Position numbers and translations under genes: made by a program. Shown here one piece after another: positions 1-6,390 of a DNA stretch of 11,323 bases. Location of the stretch: contig CAZBJX010000036.1 in the NCBI GenBank assembly GCA_964492335.1, positions 1 to 11,323 of the forward strand, written 5' to 3'. Position 1 is the stretch's first letter. Each line of letters starts with the position of its first letter. Source of the DNA: JAFGCL01 sp964492335. GTDB taxonomy: Bacteria > Chloroflexota > Dehalococcoidia > UBA2247 > RBG-13-53-26. The notes under the pieces were generated by a model that saw only the letters and a list, made by a program, of their open reading frames with translations, was not told the DNA's origin and ran no database searches.

Positions 1-56
1 CGGGAGTGGTCAAATTACTTGAAAACACCCTGGGTCAATAACGTGAAAAGTGACAT
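1..56. repeat. Two imperfect direct repeats, possible IS21-family terminus
   Basis: Bases 7-26 and 32-50 carry two related units about 25 bp apart. Each has the pattern GGTCAA, then A/T-rich bases and AC, then a short link and TGAAAA. The local base composition is clearly more AT-rich than the rest of the window. Several short repeated GGTCAA...GTGAAAA-type units at each end are typical of IS21-family elements (istA/istB). I infer that the left edge is the end of such an element, with its transposase genes off the window. No transposase, full inverted repeat or target duplication is visible, so the family assignment rests on resemblance only. Confidence 0.35.
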
Positions 57-154
57 CCGGTTCTTGCATACTTCACCCTGATCTAACGTTTGGTGAGCTG
101 CGCGAGATGTCCTTCATGCCCCGGCCCCCCGGCCGTCCCCATGCCCCCCTCCGC
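57..154. other. Intergenic tail between IS-like end and MBL-hydrolase gene
   Basis: This stretch moves from AT-rich sequence into a C-rich tract at about 118-150, downstream of the stop codon of the leftward MBL gene. A short CGGCC...GGCCG inverted repeat lies at about 122-134 but has no T-run in either direction, so I do not call a terminator. No supportable coding frame was seen. Confidence 0.4.
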
Positions 155-1144
155 TCACTCGCCCCCGGCCGCCGTGTACAGGTCCACCCCGGCCTCCTGC
201 CTGGTGACGGCCAGGCCCCGCTCCTGGAGGACGCGCAGGTGGGCCAGGGTTTCCAGGACCGCCAGCAGGCGGTTGACGCCGTCCATCTGCTCCCAGAGCC
301 CCCCCGTCCACTCCACCCGGCCGGCTATGTCCCTGGCGCTGAGCTCCCGGCCGCAGATCACGGAGAGCACGTGGTCCAGGCGCTTCTGGTGATGCTGCAG
401 CAGCTGGTCCACCCTCCGGGTCAGGTGCGGGAAGGGGCTCTCGTGGGCGGGCAGGACCAGGCGTACATCGAGGGCCCCCACTTTCTTCAATGACTCCAGG
501 TAGAGGCCGAGCTGGTCGTCATTGCCCAGCATGGCCGGGCTGATGTGGCTGGTGACACCTAGGAGCACGTGGTCTCCGGAGAAGAGCAGCCCGTTGGTCT
601 CGTCGTAGAGGCAGACGTGCCCGGGGGTGTGGCCGGGCGTCAGAATGGCCCGCAGCCCCGCGTCTCCCACCGGCTCGTCTTCACCCTCCAGCAGCCGGTC
701 CGGCTCCACATCTGCGGGGAAGAGGGCAGTGCCGAACTCGAAGGCCTGATGGTAGCCCTCCAGCTCGCCCGGCTGCACGCCGACGGAGGCCACCCACTGC
801 CCGAATTCCTGGATCCCCGAGCCGCCGGCCGCCCGGGCGATGAACTGCAGCACCTCCCAGTCCACCCGGTGCATGATGATCCGGGCCTCCGAGCGGGCCC
901 GGAACTCCGCCGCCAGCCCGAAGTGGTCGGGGTGGAAATGGGTGATCAGCAGCTGCTTCACGTCCCCGGGAGAGAGGCCCAGGGCGCCCAGTTGCCCCAG
1001 GAGGGCATCCAGGCAGGAGCGGTGCTTCAAGCCGCAATCGACCAGCAGCCAGCCCTGCCGCTGCCTGATGAGGTAGCACAGGGTGGCCGCCGGGGCGCCA
1101 GGCGGAAACCACCCCTGCGGGAAGGGGACCTCCAGCATGAACAC
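155..1144 (-). CDS. MBL-fold metallo-hydrolase with C-terminal winged-helix-like region
   Basis: A 329-residue metallo-beta-lactamase-fold hydrolase, probably cytosolic; substrate unknown. The metal-binding signature THFHPDH is at residues 68-74 (H69, H71, D73, H74). It is followed by the GHTPGH loop at 171-176 (H172), SGDH at 189-192 (D191) and PAHE at 232-235 (H234), so the full dinuclear metal set is present. After about residue 240 a helical HHQKRLDHVL segment and a region to 325 resemble the winged-helix tail of LACTB2-like MBL proteins. Family members are thioesterases, glyoxalase II-like enzymes or nucleases; none can be chosen here. No signal peptide is visible. The frame opens with GTG at 1144; an ATG two codons later (1138) is an equally plausible start, and neither has a strong Shine-Dalgarno. 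It is the last gene of the leftward cluster, 138 bp beyond the ygbA-like gene, so it may have its own promoter. Confidence 0.9.
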   Translation of the reverse strand: MFMLEVPFPQGWFPPGAPAATLCYLIRQRQGWLLVDCGLKHRSCLDALLGQLGALGLSPGDVKQLLITHFHPDHFGLAAEFRARSEARIIMHRVDWEVLQFIARAAGGSGIQEFGQWVASVGVQPGELEGYHQAFEFGTALFPADVEPDRLLEGEDEPVGDAGLRAILTPGHTPGHVCLYDETNGLLFSGDHVLLGVTSHISPAMLGNDDQLGLYLESLKKVGALDVRLVLPAHESPFPHLTRRVDQLLQHHQKRLDHVLSVICGRELSARDIAGRVEWTGGLWEQMDGVNRLLAVLETLAHLRVLQERGLAVTRQEAGVDLYTAAGGE

Positions 1145-1282
1145 CCCCGGGACTATCTCTGCGGGCTTCTCTGCTATGTCACCACCCCGACCGCATCATG
1201 CTGCCGCCATTGTCACACAATGAGCGCAGGCGGCGCAATGCCGGGGACGCCGCAGTCCCAGCGGAGGGCCCGGCCCGGCGCC
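1145..1282. other. Intergenic spacer upstream of the MBL-hydrolase gene
   Basis: 138 bp without a supportable gene. It holds the inverted repeat at 1208-1222, listed separately, and would carry any promoter private to the MBL gene. I found no convincing -35/-10 pair on the minus strand. Confidence 0.4.
1208..1222. promoter_or_regulatory. Perfect inverted repeat, candidate operator for the MBL gene
   Basis: CATTGT-CAC-ACAATG is a perfect 6-bp inverted repeat with a 3-base centre. If one A on the right side is bulged out, the pairing extends by CGC/GCG on the flanks. It lies 64 bp upstream of the GTG start of the leftward MBL gene and downstream of the ygbA-like gene, a position suited to an operator. 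An AT-rich dyad stands out in this GC-rich background. The regulator is unknown; it does not match the FNR/DNR (TTGAT-N4-ATCAA) or NsrR patterns I know. Confidence 0.35.
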
Positions 1283-1642
1283 TCAGTCGGGGCGGCGGCC
1301 GGCGCCGGCCTCCGGCCGGCTGACCGGCTCTCTCCTGGCGTCATCCAGCAGGTGGCGCATGGTCAGCAGGGGGTGCCTCCACAGCATGCGGGGGCCGGAG
1401 TAGCGCATCACGGCGCCGATCCTGGTCCTCATGTCGGGCTTGAAGCAGTGGACCGGGCACCGGGCACAGGTCGTCTTTCCCTCCTGAAACGGGCAGCGGT
1501 CCAGGCGGTCATCGGCGTAGGCCAGCAGCTCAGCGCATTGGGGGCACAGCCGGCGGCTCCCGTGGTGGCGGCGGCAGTACAGGCCTACCATGACCGCCAC
1601 GGTCCGGCGCTCCCTGGCTATCCTGCTGTGTCTTCTGCCCAT
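1283..1642 (-). CDS. ygbA: YgbA-like 'nitrous oxide-stimulated promoter' family protein
   Basis: A 119-residue cysteine-rich protein of the YgbA_NO family. The family core is intact: an N-terminal RERRTVAVMVGLYC segment, then LCPQC at 32-36, CPF at 50-52, CARCPVHCFKP at 59-69, and the very conserved AVMRYSGPRMLWRHP at 77-91. The seven cysteines (23, 33, 36, 50, 59, 62, 66) with nearby H26/H27 suggest a bound metal or iron-sulfur cluster; that is inference. E. coli ygbA belongs to the nitric-oxide-responsive NsrR regulon, which is the source of the family name. The biochemical role here is unknown. The ATG at 1642 gives the expected family length, but no strong Shine-Dalgarno precedes it. It lies 47 bp after the DUF169 gene, probably in the same leftward transcript. 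The tail after residue 103 is basic and low-complexity. Confidence 0.85.
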   Translation of the reverse strand: MGRRHSRIARERRTVAVMVGLYCRRHHGSRRLCPQCAELLAYADDRLDRCPFQEGKTTCARCPVHCFKPDMRTRIGAVMRYSGPRMLWRHPLLTMRHLLDDARREPVSRPEAGAGRRPD

Positions 1643-1689
1643 GGCGCTGCATTACCGGCTGAAAGGGGGCAGCCCCTCCGGCCCGGGGC

Positions 1690-2412
1690 TTACGCGCCCT
1701 GCTTCCGGGCCGGCCTTATCCGGGCCATCAGCCCCTCGAACTCCCGGGACGGCGCGGCCGTTCCGGCGGTGCTTCTGTCAACGGCATCCGCAATGCCCGC
1801 CACCTTCTCCACCGGGACGGAGGCGATCATCATGTTCTCGTCCCACCCGGCCATCCTCCGGGCGCTTATGTCCCCGGCGGTGATGTTGAAGTGGCCGGAC
1901 ACCATGGGATAGGCTATCGAGCCCCAGCAGAGGGACCCCCTCATTTCGAAGGAGGGGGTCTTCCCGTCCCAGAACTGGGCCAGCGTGATGAGCCGGGATA
2001 CCTGCTCCGCGTTGACCAGGAAGATGACCAGGTCGGGCACGAAGATGTCCTGGCTGAGCGGGTACAGGTAGACCCTGCCGGCGATGCCGCGGGGCGGCGG
2101 CGCTATCTTCAGGGATTCGATCCGCGACCTGGTGGCCGCCTTGACGTCGCACCACAGTTTCTCCCCTTCGACCAGGAACTTGAGAGGGACCCGGGCCCCC
2201 TCGGTCAGCCCCAGGTGAAGCTGCCCTCCGGGGCAGGCGCAGGTCTCCTCCGTGAGCACTATCATCCTGCCGTCTGCGGCCTCCAGCAGGCCGCCGCACA
2301 CGGTGTGCTGCCCCTCGGCCGGCCTGGACGCGGGGACATCATCGGTGTACTTGACGCCTACTCCCTGGGCCTTGATGCCCAGCGCCTTTCTGATCCTCTC
2401 CACCGGCTCCAT
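1690..2412 (-). CDS. DUF169 domain-containing protein
   Basis: A 240-residue cytosolic protein of the DUF169 family (COG2043), whose function is not established. Family-type features are the N-terminal helix followed by a GVGVKYTDD strand at 17-25, the CGGLLEAADG block at 39-48, the TCACPGGQLHLGL motif at 57-69 with paired cysteines C58/C60, and the SLCWGSIAYP segment at 160-169 with C162. The cysteines could bind metal or a cluster, but this is inference. The ATG at 2412 is supported by a GGGAGG Shine-Dalgarno seven bases upstream. The start lies only 12 bp past the stop of the carboxymuconolactone decarboxylase-like gene, so the two are very probably co-transcribed. DUF169 proteins are common in anaerobes and archaea. 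Residues 215-240 are a variable basic tail. Confidence 0.88.
   Translation of the reverse strand: MEPVERIRKALGIKAQGVGVKYTDDVPASRPAEGQHTVCGGLLEAADGRMIVLTEETCACPGGQLHLGLTEGARVPLKFLVEGEKLWCDVKAATRSRIESLKIAPPPRGIAGRVYLYPLSQDIFVPDLVIFLVNAEQVSRLITLAQFWDGKTPSFEMRGSLCWGSIAYPMVSGHFNITAGDISARRMAGWDENMMIASVPVEKVAGIADAVDRSTAGTAAPSREFEGLMARIRPARKQGA
1934..1960. repeat. Perfect 9-bp inverted repeat inside the DUF169 gene
   Basis: GACCCCCTC (1934-1942) and GAGGGGGTC (1952-1960) are perfectly complementary around a 9-base loop that itself contains TTCGAA. G-U pairs could extend the stem by two. It lies fully within coding sequence, so it may be incidental to codon choice or may form an mRNA hairpin. Confidence 0.4.
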
Positions 2413-2424
2413 GCTTCGACCTCC

Positions 2425-2727
2425 CTACTTGAGCACTTCCTTCAGGGCCCGGGCCGCCGTGTAGACGCAGCCCACGCCGCAGATGTACTGGGCTACGCGC
2501 AGGGCTTCGGCGATCTCCTCCCTGGTGGCCCCGGCCCTGATGGCCTCCCGGGCCAGGGCCTGCACGCCGTCCGCCGCCCCCTGCACCGCGTCCAGCACCA
2601 TGGCCATGAGCAGCTTGGTCTTCCTGGGGAGGGCGCCGTCGGCCAGCGCCAGGTCCCGGGTGTCGTTGACCAGGCTCAGGAGCTTCGGGTCCAGGTCTTC
2701 GTAGATCTGCAAAGGGTGTTCCGCCAT
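2425..2727 (-). CDS. Carboxymuconolactone decarboxylase (AhpD/CMD) family protein
   Basis: A 100-residue all-helical protein of the CMD/AhpD superfamily. The family core is clear: a helix LLMAMVLDAVQG at 39-50, then AREAIRAGATREEIAEALRV at 59-78 and the closing GVGCVYTAARALKEV helix at 84-98. Members include 4-carboxymuconolactone decarboxylase and AhpD-type thiol peroxidase partners. Here the place where AhpD carries its CxxC redox pair reads GAADG (about 50-54) and has no cysteine. The only cysteines are C83 and C87 near the C-terminus, so AhpD-like chemistry is not supported and the activity is unknown. The ATG at 2727 is chosen because GGAAGGAGG sits just upstream and it gives the normal length; the frame stays open further upstream but lacks family similarity. 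It is the first gene of the leftward cluster, followed by DUF169 after 12 bp. Confidence 0.85.
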   Translation of the reverse strand: MAEHPLQIYEDLDPKLLSLVNDTRDLALADGALPRKTKLLMAMVLDAVQGAADGVQALAREAIRAGATREEIAEALRVAQYICGVGCVYTAARALKEVLK

Positions 2728-2767
2728 TTCGCCTTCCTCCTTCCGGGCAGCCGCCCCTGCCATACTG

Positions 2768-2773
2768 AGTATA
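2768..2773 (-). promoter_or_regulatory. Possible -10 box for the leftward CMD-DUF169 operon
   Basis: On the minus strand bases 2773-2768 read TATACT, close to the TATAAT consensus, and would start transcription about 34 bases before the CMD start codon. No good -35 hexamer is visible at 16-18 bp upstream, where the sequence is very GC-rich, so the call is weak. Confidence 0.3.
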
Positions 2774-2813
2774 CCGCTTTCCCGCGGCCGGCGGCTGCGG
2801 CCCGGGCCCGGAC

Positions 2814-2843
2814 AGAACATGATTTTGGGCGTTGTGGTATAAT
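2814..2843 (+). promoter_or_regulatory. Candidate promoter for the BIG2-BsuPI gene
   Basis: A perfect TATAAT -10 hexamer occupies 2838-2843. The best -35 candidate is AGAACA at 2814-2819, 18 bp away and matching only the ACA half of TTGACA. The -10 box is 38 bases upstream of the ATG at 2882. A perfect TATAAT is unlikely by chance in such GC-rich DNA and sits in the divergent gap, which supports the call. Confidence 0.55.
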
Positions 2844-2881
2844 CATACGCGGTCAGCGTTCTGGCGGAAGAGGGGGGTATC

Positions 2882-3808
2882 ATGATCCGGAAACTGGCGA
2901 GGGCTTTCTTTCCTTTGGTTGTGCTGGCGGTCGCAGCTGCATTGACCGCAGGCGCAAGCGGCACGTGCTGCATCGGCAATCTCTGTCTGTTCGGCGGCCC
3001 TGGCGGTGGTGGAGTGGAAATCGACGGTGGCGGCGGCAGCGGGGGTGGGGGAGACGGCGGCGGCGCCCCTGTCACGCTCTTTGGGCCCGTGAACGTGCCC
3101 GTGAGCGGGCTGTCTCTGAACAAGTGGGAGGTGACCATCGCCGCGGGGTCAAGCGAGCAGCTTGTGGCCACCGTGTACCCGGAAGATGCCTCGGAGCGGG
3201 GCGTTGCCTGGTCATCCACGGACGACAGCGTGGCCACCGTGAGCGCCTCCGGGCTGGTGAGCGCGGTGGACAACGGGACGGCGAAGATAACGGCCACCAC
3301 CGTTGACCAGCAGTTGACGGCCACATGCGAGGTCACCGTGGCCGACCAGGAGACCGGCCAGGAGGCCGACCTGTTGGCTGGCTGGCTGGAGCTCACCATC
3401 AGGGACGCGGCTGACAATGTGTCCTCGGTGTTCAGCGAGGGGAGCGAAGTCCGTTTCCTCATAGCCATGCGGAATCCAACAGATGAGCTGCTGTTGTTCG
3501 GGTGCAAGGACAAGCAGCTCTATGACATACGGGTCGTCAGTTCGGACAACGCGCTGGTCTGGAACTGGGCGCATGGCCGGGATTTCGCTCAGCTTGGCGG
3601 CACCTGGGTGCGTCTGGAGTCCGGCGAGGAAGACACCTACAATGAGGCCTGGGACCAGAAGGACAATGAGGGGGACCCGGTCTCCCCGGGCGCCTATGCT
3701 GTCTACCTTGACTTCCTCTGCGTCGGCCTGAAACCATGCCCGCAGGTGTTCGGCCCGCTGTACATCGAGATAGCGGCGTCCCCCGAGACGGGAGGGGCCG
3801 CCGGCTGA
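2882..3808 (+). CDS. Secreted BIG2 and BsuPI domain protein
   Basis: A 308-residue exported protein of unknown role. Residues 1-26 form a signal peptide: the basic start MIRKLAR, a hydrophobic core at 9-22, and a likely cleavage site around AGASG. A proper lipobox is absent. Cysteines C29, C30 and C35 follow at once, then a glycine-rich linker at 38-61. Residues about 72-154 are a bacterial Ig-like (BIG2) domain, with VSGLSLNKWEVTIAAGSSEQL-type first strands, the VAWSSTDDSVATVSASGLVSA core and the NGTAKITAT strand. Residues about 185-280 resemble the BsuPI proteinase-inhibitor fold: VRFLIAMRNPT, YDIRVVSSDNALVWNWAHGRDF and a WDQKDNEGDPVSPGAYAVYLDF ending. BsuPI-fold domains inhibit proteases in Bacillus but often serve as extracellular adhesion or scaffold modules elsewhere. 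The ATG at 2882 follows an AGAGGGGGG ribosome site. It reads divergently from the CMD operon, 38 bp ahead of the dehydratase genes. Confidence 0.85.
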   Translation: MIRKLARAFFPLVVLAVAAALTAGASGTCCIGNLCLFGGPGGGGVEIDGGGGSGGGGDGGGAPVTLFGPVNVPVSGLSLNKWEVTIAAGSSEQLVATVYPEDASERGVAWSSTDDSVATVSASGLVSAVDNGTAKITATTVDQQLTATCEVTVADQETGQEADLLAGWLELTIRDAADNVSSVFSEGSEVRFLIAMRNPTDELLLFGCKDKQLYDIRVVSSDNALVWNWAHGRDFAQLGGTWVRLESGEEDTYNEAWDQKDNEGDPVSPGAYAVYLDFLCVGLKPCPQVFGPLYIEIAASPETGGAAG

Positions 3809-3833
3809 CCCGGTCCCGGAAGTCTCGATAGAA

Positions 3834-3849
3834 GGAGGTGGCTGCTTTG
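3834..3849 (+). promoter_or_regulatory. Shine-Dalgarno and TTG start that fix the dehydratase N-terminus
   Basis: GGAGG at 3834-3838 lies eight bases ahead of a TTG at 3847. The earlier in-frame GTG at 3838 overlaps the Shine-Dalgarno itself and cannot be the start, so translation is placed at TTG 3847. No ATG is available near the conserved N-terminus. Confidence 0.7.
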
Positions 3850-5001
3850 CGGACAAGCGTCGAATCACCGGCACTGGGGGTGTTGTCCCAGGCATGTCAG
3901 ACCATCATCAATCCCGAGGTCCGGAGGTGGAAGGAGCAAGGCGGCGGGGTGGTGGGGTACTTCTGCTCCGCCATGCCCGTGGAGATAATCACGGCCGCCG
4001 GCCTGCTCCCGTTCCGGGCCAGGGCCACCGGCAGCCAGGGGACGGACCTGTCTGACTCCTGCTTCAGCAGCATCAACTGCTCCTTCCCCCGCCATGCCTT
4101 CGACCTGGCGCTCGGGGGCGACTACGATTTCCTGGACGGCCTGGTCCTGTTCAACAGTTGCGACCACATACGCCGTCTCTACGACCACTGGATACGCCGG
4201 ATGAGCACCCCTTTCGTCAGGATACTCAGCCTTCCCAGGAAGGACGAGGCCCCGCAGGTGGAGTGGTTCCGCGAGGAGCTCTCCCTGCTGCGGGAGCAGC
4301 TGCAGGAGCACTTCCGGGTGGAGATCACCGACGGCCGGCTGCGGGAGGCCATAGCCCTTCACAACTCCCTGCGCCGCCGCCAGAGAGGCCTCTATGAGCA
4401 GCGCCGGGGGGACCGGCCGCCGGTCACCGGGGCCGAGATGCTGACCGTCACCGTGGCCGGCACCGCCCTGCCCCCGCAGCGCTACGGCCAGTTGCTGGAT
4501 GAGCTGGTGCGGGACCTCAAGTCCAGCAGCGGCCATTCCGGCCACCGGGCCAGGCTGATGCTTGCCGGCGGCGAGCTGGACAACCCGGAGTACGTGGAGC
4601 TCATCGAGAGCCAGGGCGGGCTGGTGGTGACCGATTCCCTGTGCTTCGGCTCGCGCCTGCTGTGGAAGGACGTGGACGAGACCGTGGAGGACCCGCTCCT
4701 GGCGCTGGCCCGGTACTACGTGGCCGACCGCCCGGCGTGCCCCCGCATGTACAGCAGGTACCCTGAGAGGGTCGAGTACATCCGGGGCCTGGTCCAGCAC
4801 TTCAACGTGGACGGGGTGGTCTTCGTCCGGCTGACCTTCTGCGAGCTCTTCGGTTACGAGCAGTACTCCATGGTCCGGGACTTCAAACGGCTGGGCATAC
4901 CCCTGCTGTGCCTTGACCGCGAATACTCCGTGACCAATGCCGGCCAGGTGAGGACCAGGGTCCAGGCATTTCTGGAGGGACTGGGGGACGGACATGGATG
5001 A
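3847..5001 (+). CDS. 2-hydroxyacyl-CoA dehydratase/benzoyl-CoA reductase-type small subunit
   Basis: A 384-residue subunit of the HgdB/FldC/BcrC superfamily. These cytosolic [4Fe-4S] enzymes eliminate water from 2-hydroxyacyl-CoA or reduce aromatic CoA esters after one-electron activation. From the TTG start, the family opening YFCSAMPVEIITAAGLLPFR is at 38-57. The likely cluster ligands are C72 (in DSCF), C105 (in NSCDHIRRLYDHW) and C332 (in TFCELFGYEQY). The 33-residue gap from C72 to C105 equals that of the first two ligands in the characterised HadB and HadC subunits, recalled from the literature. The end has the expected GIPLLCLDREY strand at 350-360. The length fits BcrC and HgdB (about 380). 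The stop overlaps the next subunit's start by 8 bp, indicating translational coupling. The substrate cannot be told from sequence: hydroxyacyl-CoA or aromatic CoA are both possible. Confidence 0.87.
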   Translation: MRTSVESPALGVLSQACQTIINPEVRRWKEQGGGVVGYFCSAMPVEIITAAGLLPFRARATGSQGTDLSDSCFSSINCSFPRHAFDLALGGDYDFLDGLVLFNSCDHIRRLYDHWIRRMSTPFVRILSLPRKDEAPQVEWFREELSLLREQLQEHFRVEITDGRLREAIALHNSLRRRQRGLYEQRRGDRPPVTGAEMLTVTVAGTALPPQRYGQLLDELVRDLKSSSGHSGHRARLMLAGGELDNPEYVELIESQGGLVVTDSLCFGSRLLWKDVDETVEDPLLALARYYVADRPACPRMYSRYPERVEYIRGLVQHFNVDGVVFVRLTFCELFGYEQYSMVRDFKRLGIPLLCLDREYSVTNAGQVRTRVQAFLEGLGDGHG

Positions 5002-6349
5002 GAAGAGAGAGAAGAGCGTTTCCCGCATGCGGGAGGAGATCGCCATGTTCGAGCCGGTGCTGGCCGTGCTGAAGATGGACCCGGGCGAAATGGGGTATCT
5101 GCAGACCTTCATCATCGAGACCCTGATTGACAACCACCGCAGGATCATCTCCTGCATGGAAAACGGGGAGCCGTTTCTGGCCAGCCAGTTCACCAACCCG
5201 GTGGAGATACTGTCCGCCATGGACGTGCCCTGGTACTTCCACGTCCAGCAGCAGTTTGTGGCCGGGGGCAGCGGTGGGGGAGTGCACACCGAAGAGGACG
5301 TCCTGGAGATGGACCGGCTGGGCGTCCCGGCCGACTGCTGCAGCCTCCTGCGCCTGCTGCTCTACTACCAGGAGGCGGGCCTTCTGCCCATCCCCACGGC
5401 CTACCTGGCGCTGACCGAGCCCTGCGACAGCGTGGCCGGCCTGCACGCGGCGTTCATGAACCACCCGGACTGGCGCGACGTTCCCGCCTTCTGCCCCGAC
5501 ACTCCCTACCACGACGATGAGCGCTCCTACACCTACTACGCCGGGGAGCTGAAAAGGATGGTGGAGTTCATCACCAGGCACACCGGGAAGGACCTGGACA
5601 TGCGGCGGCTCAAGGAGGTGGTGACCGAGACCAACAAGGGCTACGAGCTGTGGTTCGAGTATGCCGACCTGAGGAGGGCGGTGCCCACGCCCCACAGTTA
5701 CATCATGCCCATGTCCTGCTTCTACAACCTCAACTGTGGGGGTGCGGGGAACCCGGCCGCCACGCAGTGGTACCGGGCCATGGTGGCCAACGCCGAGGCC
5801 CGCGTGCGCGAGAACCGGCCGGAGGTGCCCAACCAGAGGGTGAGGCTGCTCTGGTACGACATCCAGCCCATGTTCTTCGGGGAGATAGTCCCCTGGCTGG
5901 AGCAGGAGTGGGGGGCGGTCATCGCCATGGACATGGTGAGCTACTGCCCCTACGAGCTCATCGACACCTCCAGCGAGGACTCCATCTTCTTCGGCCTGGC
6001 CAGGAGGGCGCTGGACCACCCGCCCATGATCCATCAGGCGCGGGGGTTGGCCGAGAACGTCCTCAACGACATCACCCGGATCGTAAAGGACTACCGCATC
6101 GACTGCGTCATCATGCCGGGCCACATGGGCCACAAGGACATGGCGGCCACCGCCAGCCTGGCGCGCGACACCTGCCGGGATCTGGGCGTGCCCTTCCTGC
6201 ACATCGGCATGGACATATGCGACAAGCGCTATGCCAGCGTGGCGGAGATCAAGGACAAGATATCGGCGTTCTTCGCCGCCATGAAGCCCGGTGACCTGGC
6301 CCGCGACCCCAGGCCTTCCAGCGAAGTGACGGGGGGGCCCTCCGGCTGA
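4994..6349 (+). CDS. 2-hydroxyacyl-CoA dehydratase/benzoyl-CoA reductase-type large subunit
   Basis: A 451-residue partner subunit of the same superfamily, near the length of BcrB (about 435) and HgdA (about 477). The substrate-side N-terminal block FLASQFTNPVEILSAMDVPW is at 61-80. Candidate cluster ligands are C115/C116 (PADCCSLL) and C144 (LTEPCDSV). The C-terminal domain carries LLWYDIQPMFFGE at 285-297, MVSYCPYELID at 314-324 and the GVPFLHIGMDICDKRY strand at 398-413. Where relatives usually show the third cysteine, this protein reads GHMGHKDM (376-383), so H380 seems to replace it; this is judged from memory of the family. The ATG at 4994 overlaps the upstream stop by 8 bp, with GGGGGA five bases before it. 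It should pair with the upstream subunit. The family's activator ATPase (HgdC/BadF/FldI type) is not in the window. The tail after 430 is variable. Confidence 0.85.
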   Translation: MDEKREKSVSRMREEIAMFEPVLAVLKMDPGEMGYLQTFIIETLIDNHRRIISCMENGEPFLASQFTNPVEILSAMDVPWYFHVQQQFVAGGSGGGVHTEEDVLEMDRLGVPADCCSLLRLLLYYQEAGLLPIPTAYLALTEPCDSVAGLHAAFMNHPDWRDVPAFCPDTPYHDDERSYTYYAGELKRMVEFITRHTGKDLDMRRLKEVVTETNKGYELWFEYADLRRAVPTPHSYIMPMSCFYNLNCGGAGNPAATQWYRAMVANAEARVRENRPEVPNQRVRLLWYDIQPMFFGEIVPWLEQEWGAVIAMDMVSYCPYELIDTSSEDSIFFGLARRALDHPPMIHQARGLAENVLNDITRIVKDYRIDCVIMPGHMGHKDMAATASLARDTCRDLGVPFLHIGMDICDKRYASVAEIKDKISAFFAAMKPGDLARDPRPSSEVTGGPSG

Positions 6350-6390
6350 CCCCTCATCCCGGACAGCCCTGTTCTTGAGAAGGAGGGGTA

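Noticed and set aside
122..134. CGGCC...GGCCG inverted repeat downstream of the MBL gene as a terminator
   Set aside because: Very short stem with no T-run in either direction; not distinguishable from GC-rich background.
2425..3513. Extended 362-codon version of the CMD-like gene
   Set aside because: The upstream part crosses the divergent promoter gap and runs antisense to the BIG2-BsuPI gene. The ribosome site and family length support ATG 2727.
3838..3840. GTG start for the small dehydratase subunit
   Set aside because: It overlaps the GGAGG ribosome site; TTG 3847 has correct spacing.
3865..6202. Two minus-strand open frames opposite the dehydratase genes
   Set aside because: They mirror clear dehydratase subunit genes and translate to low-complexity His/Gln/Gly-rich sequence without domains.
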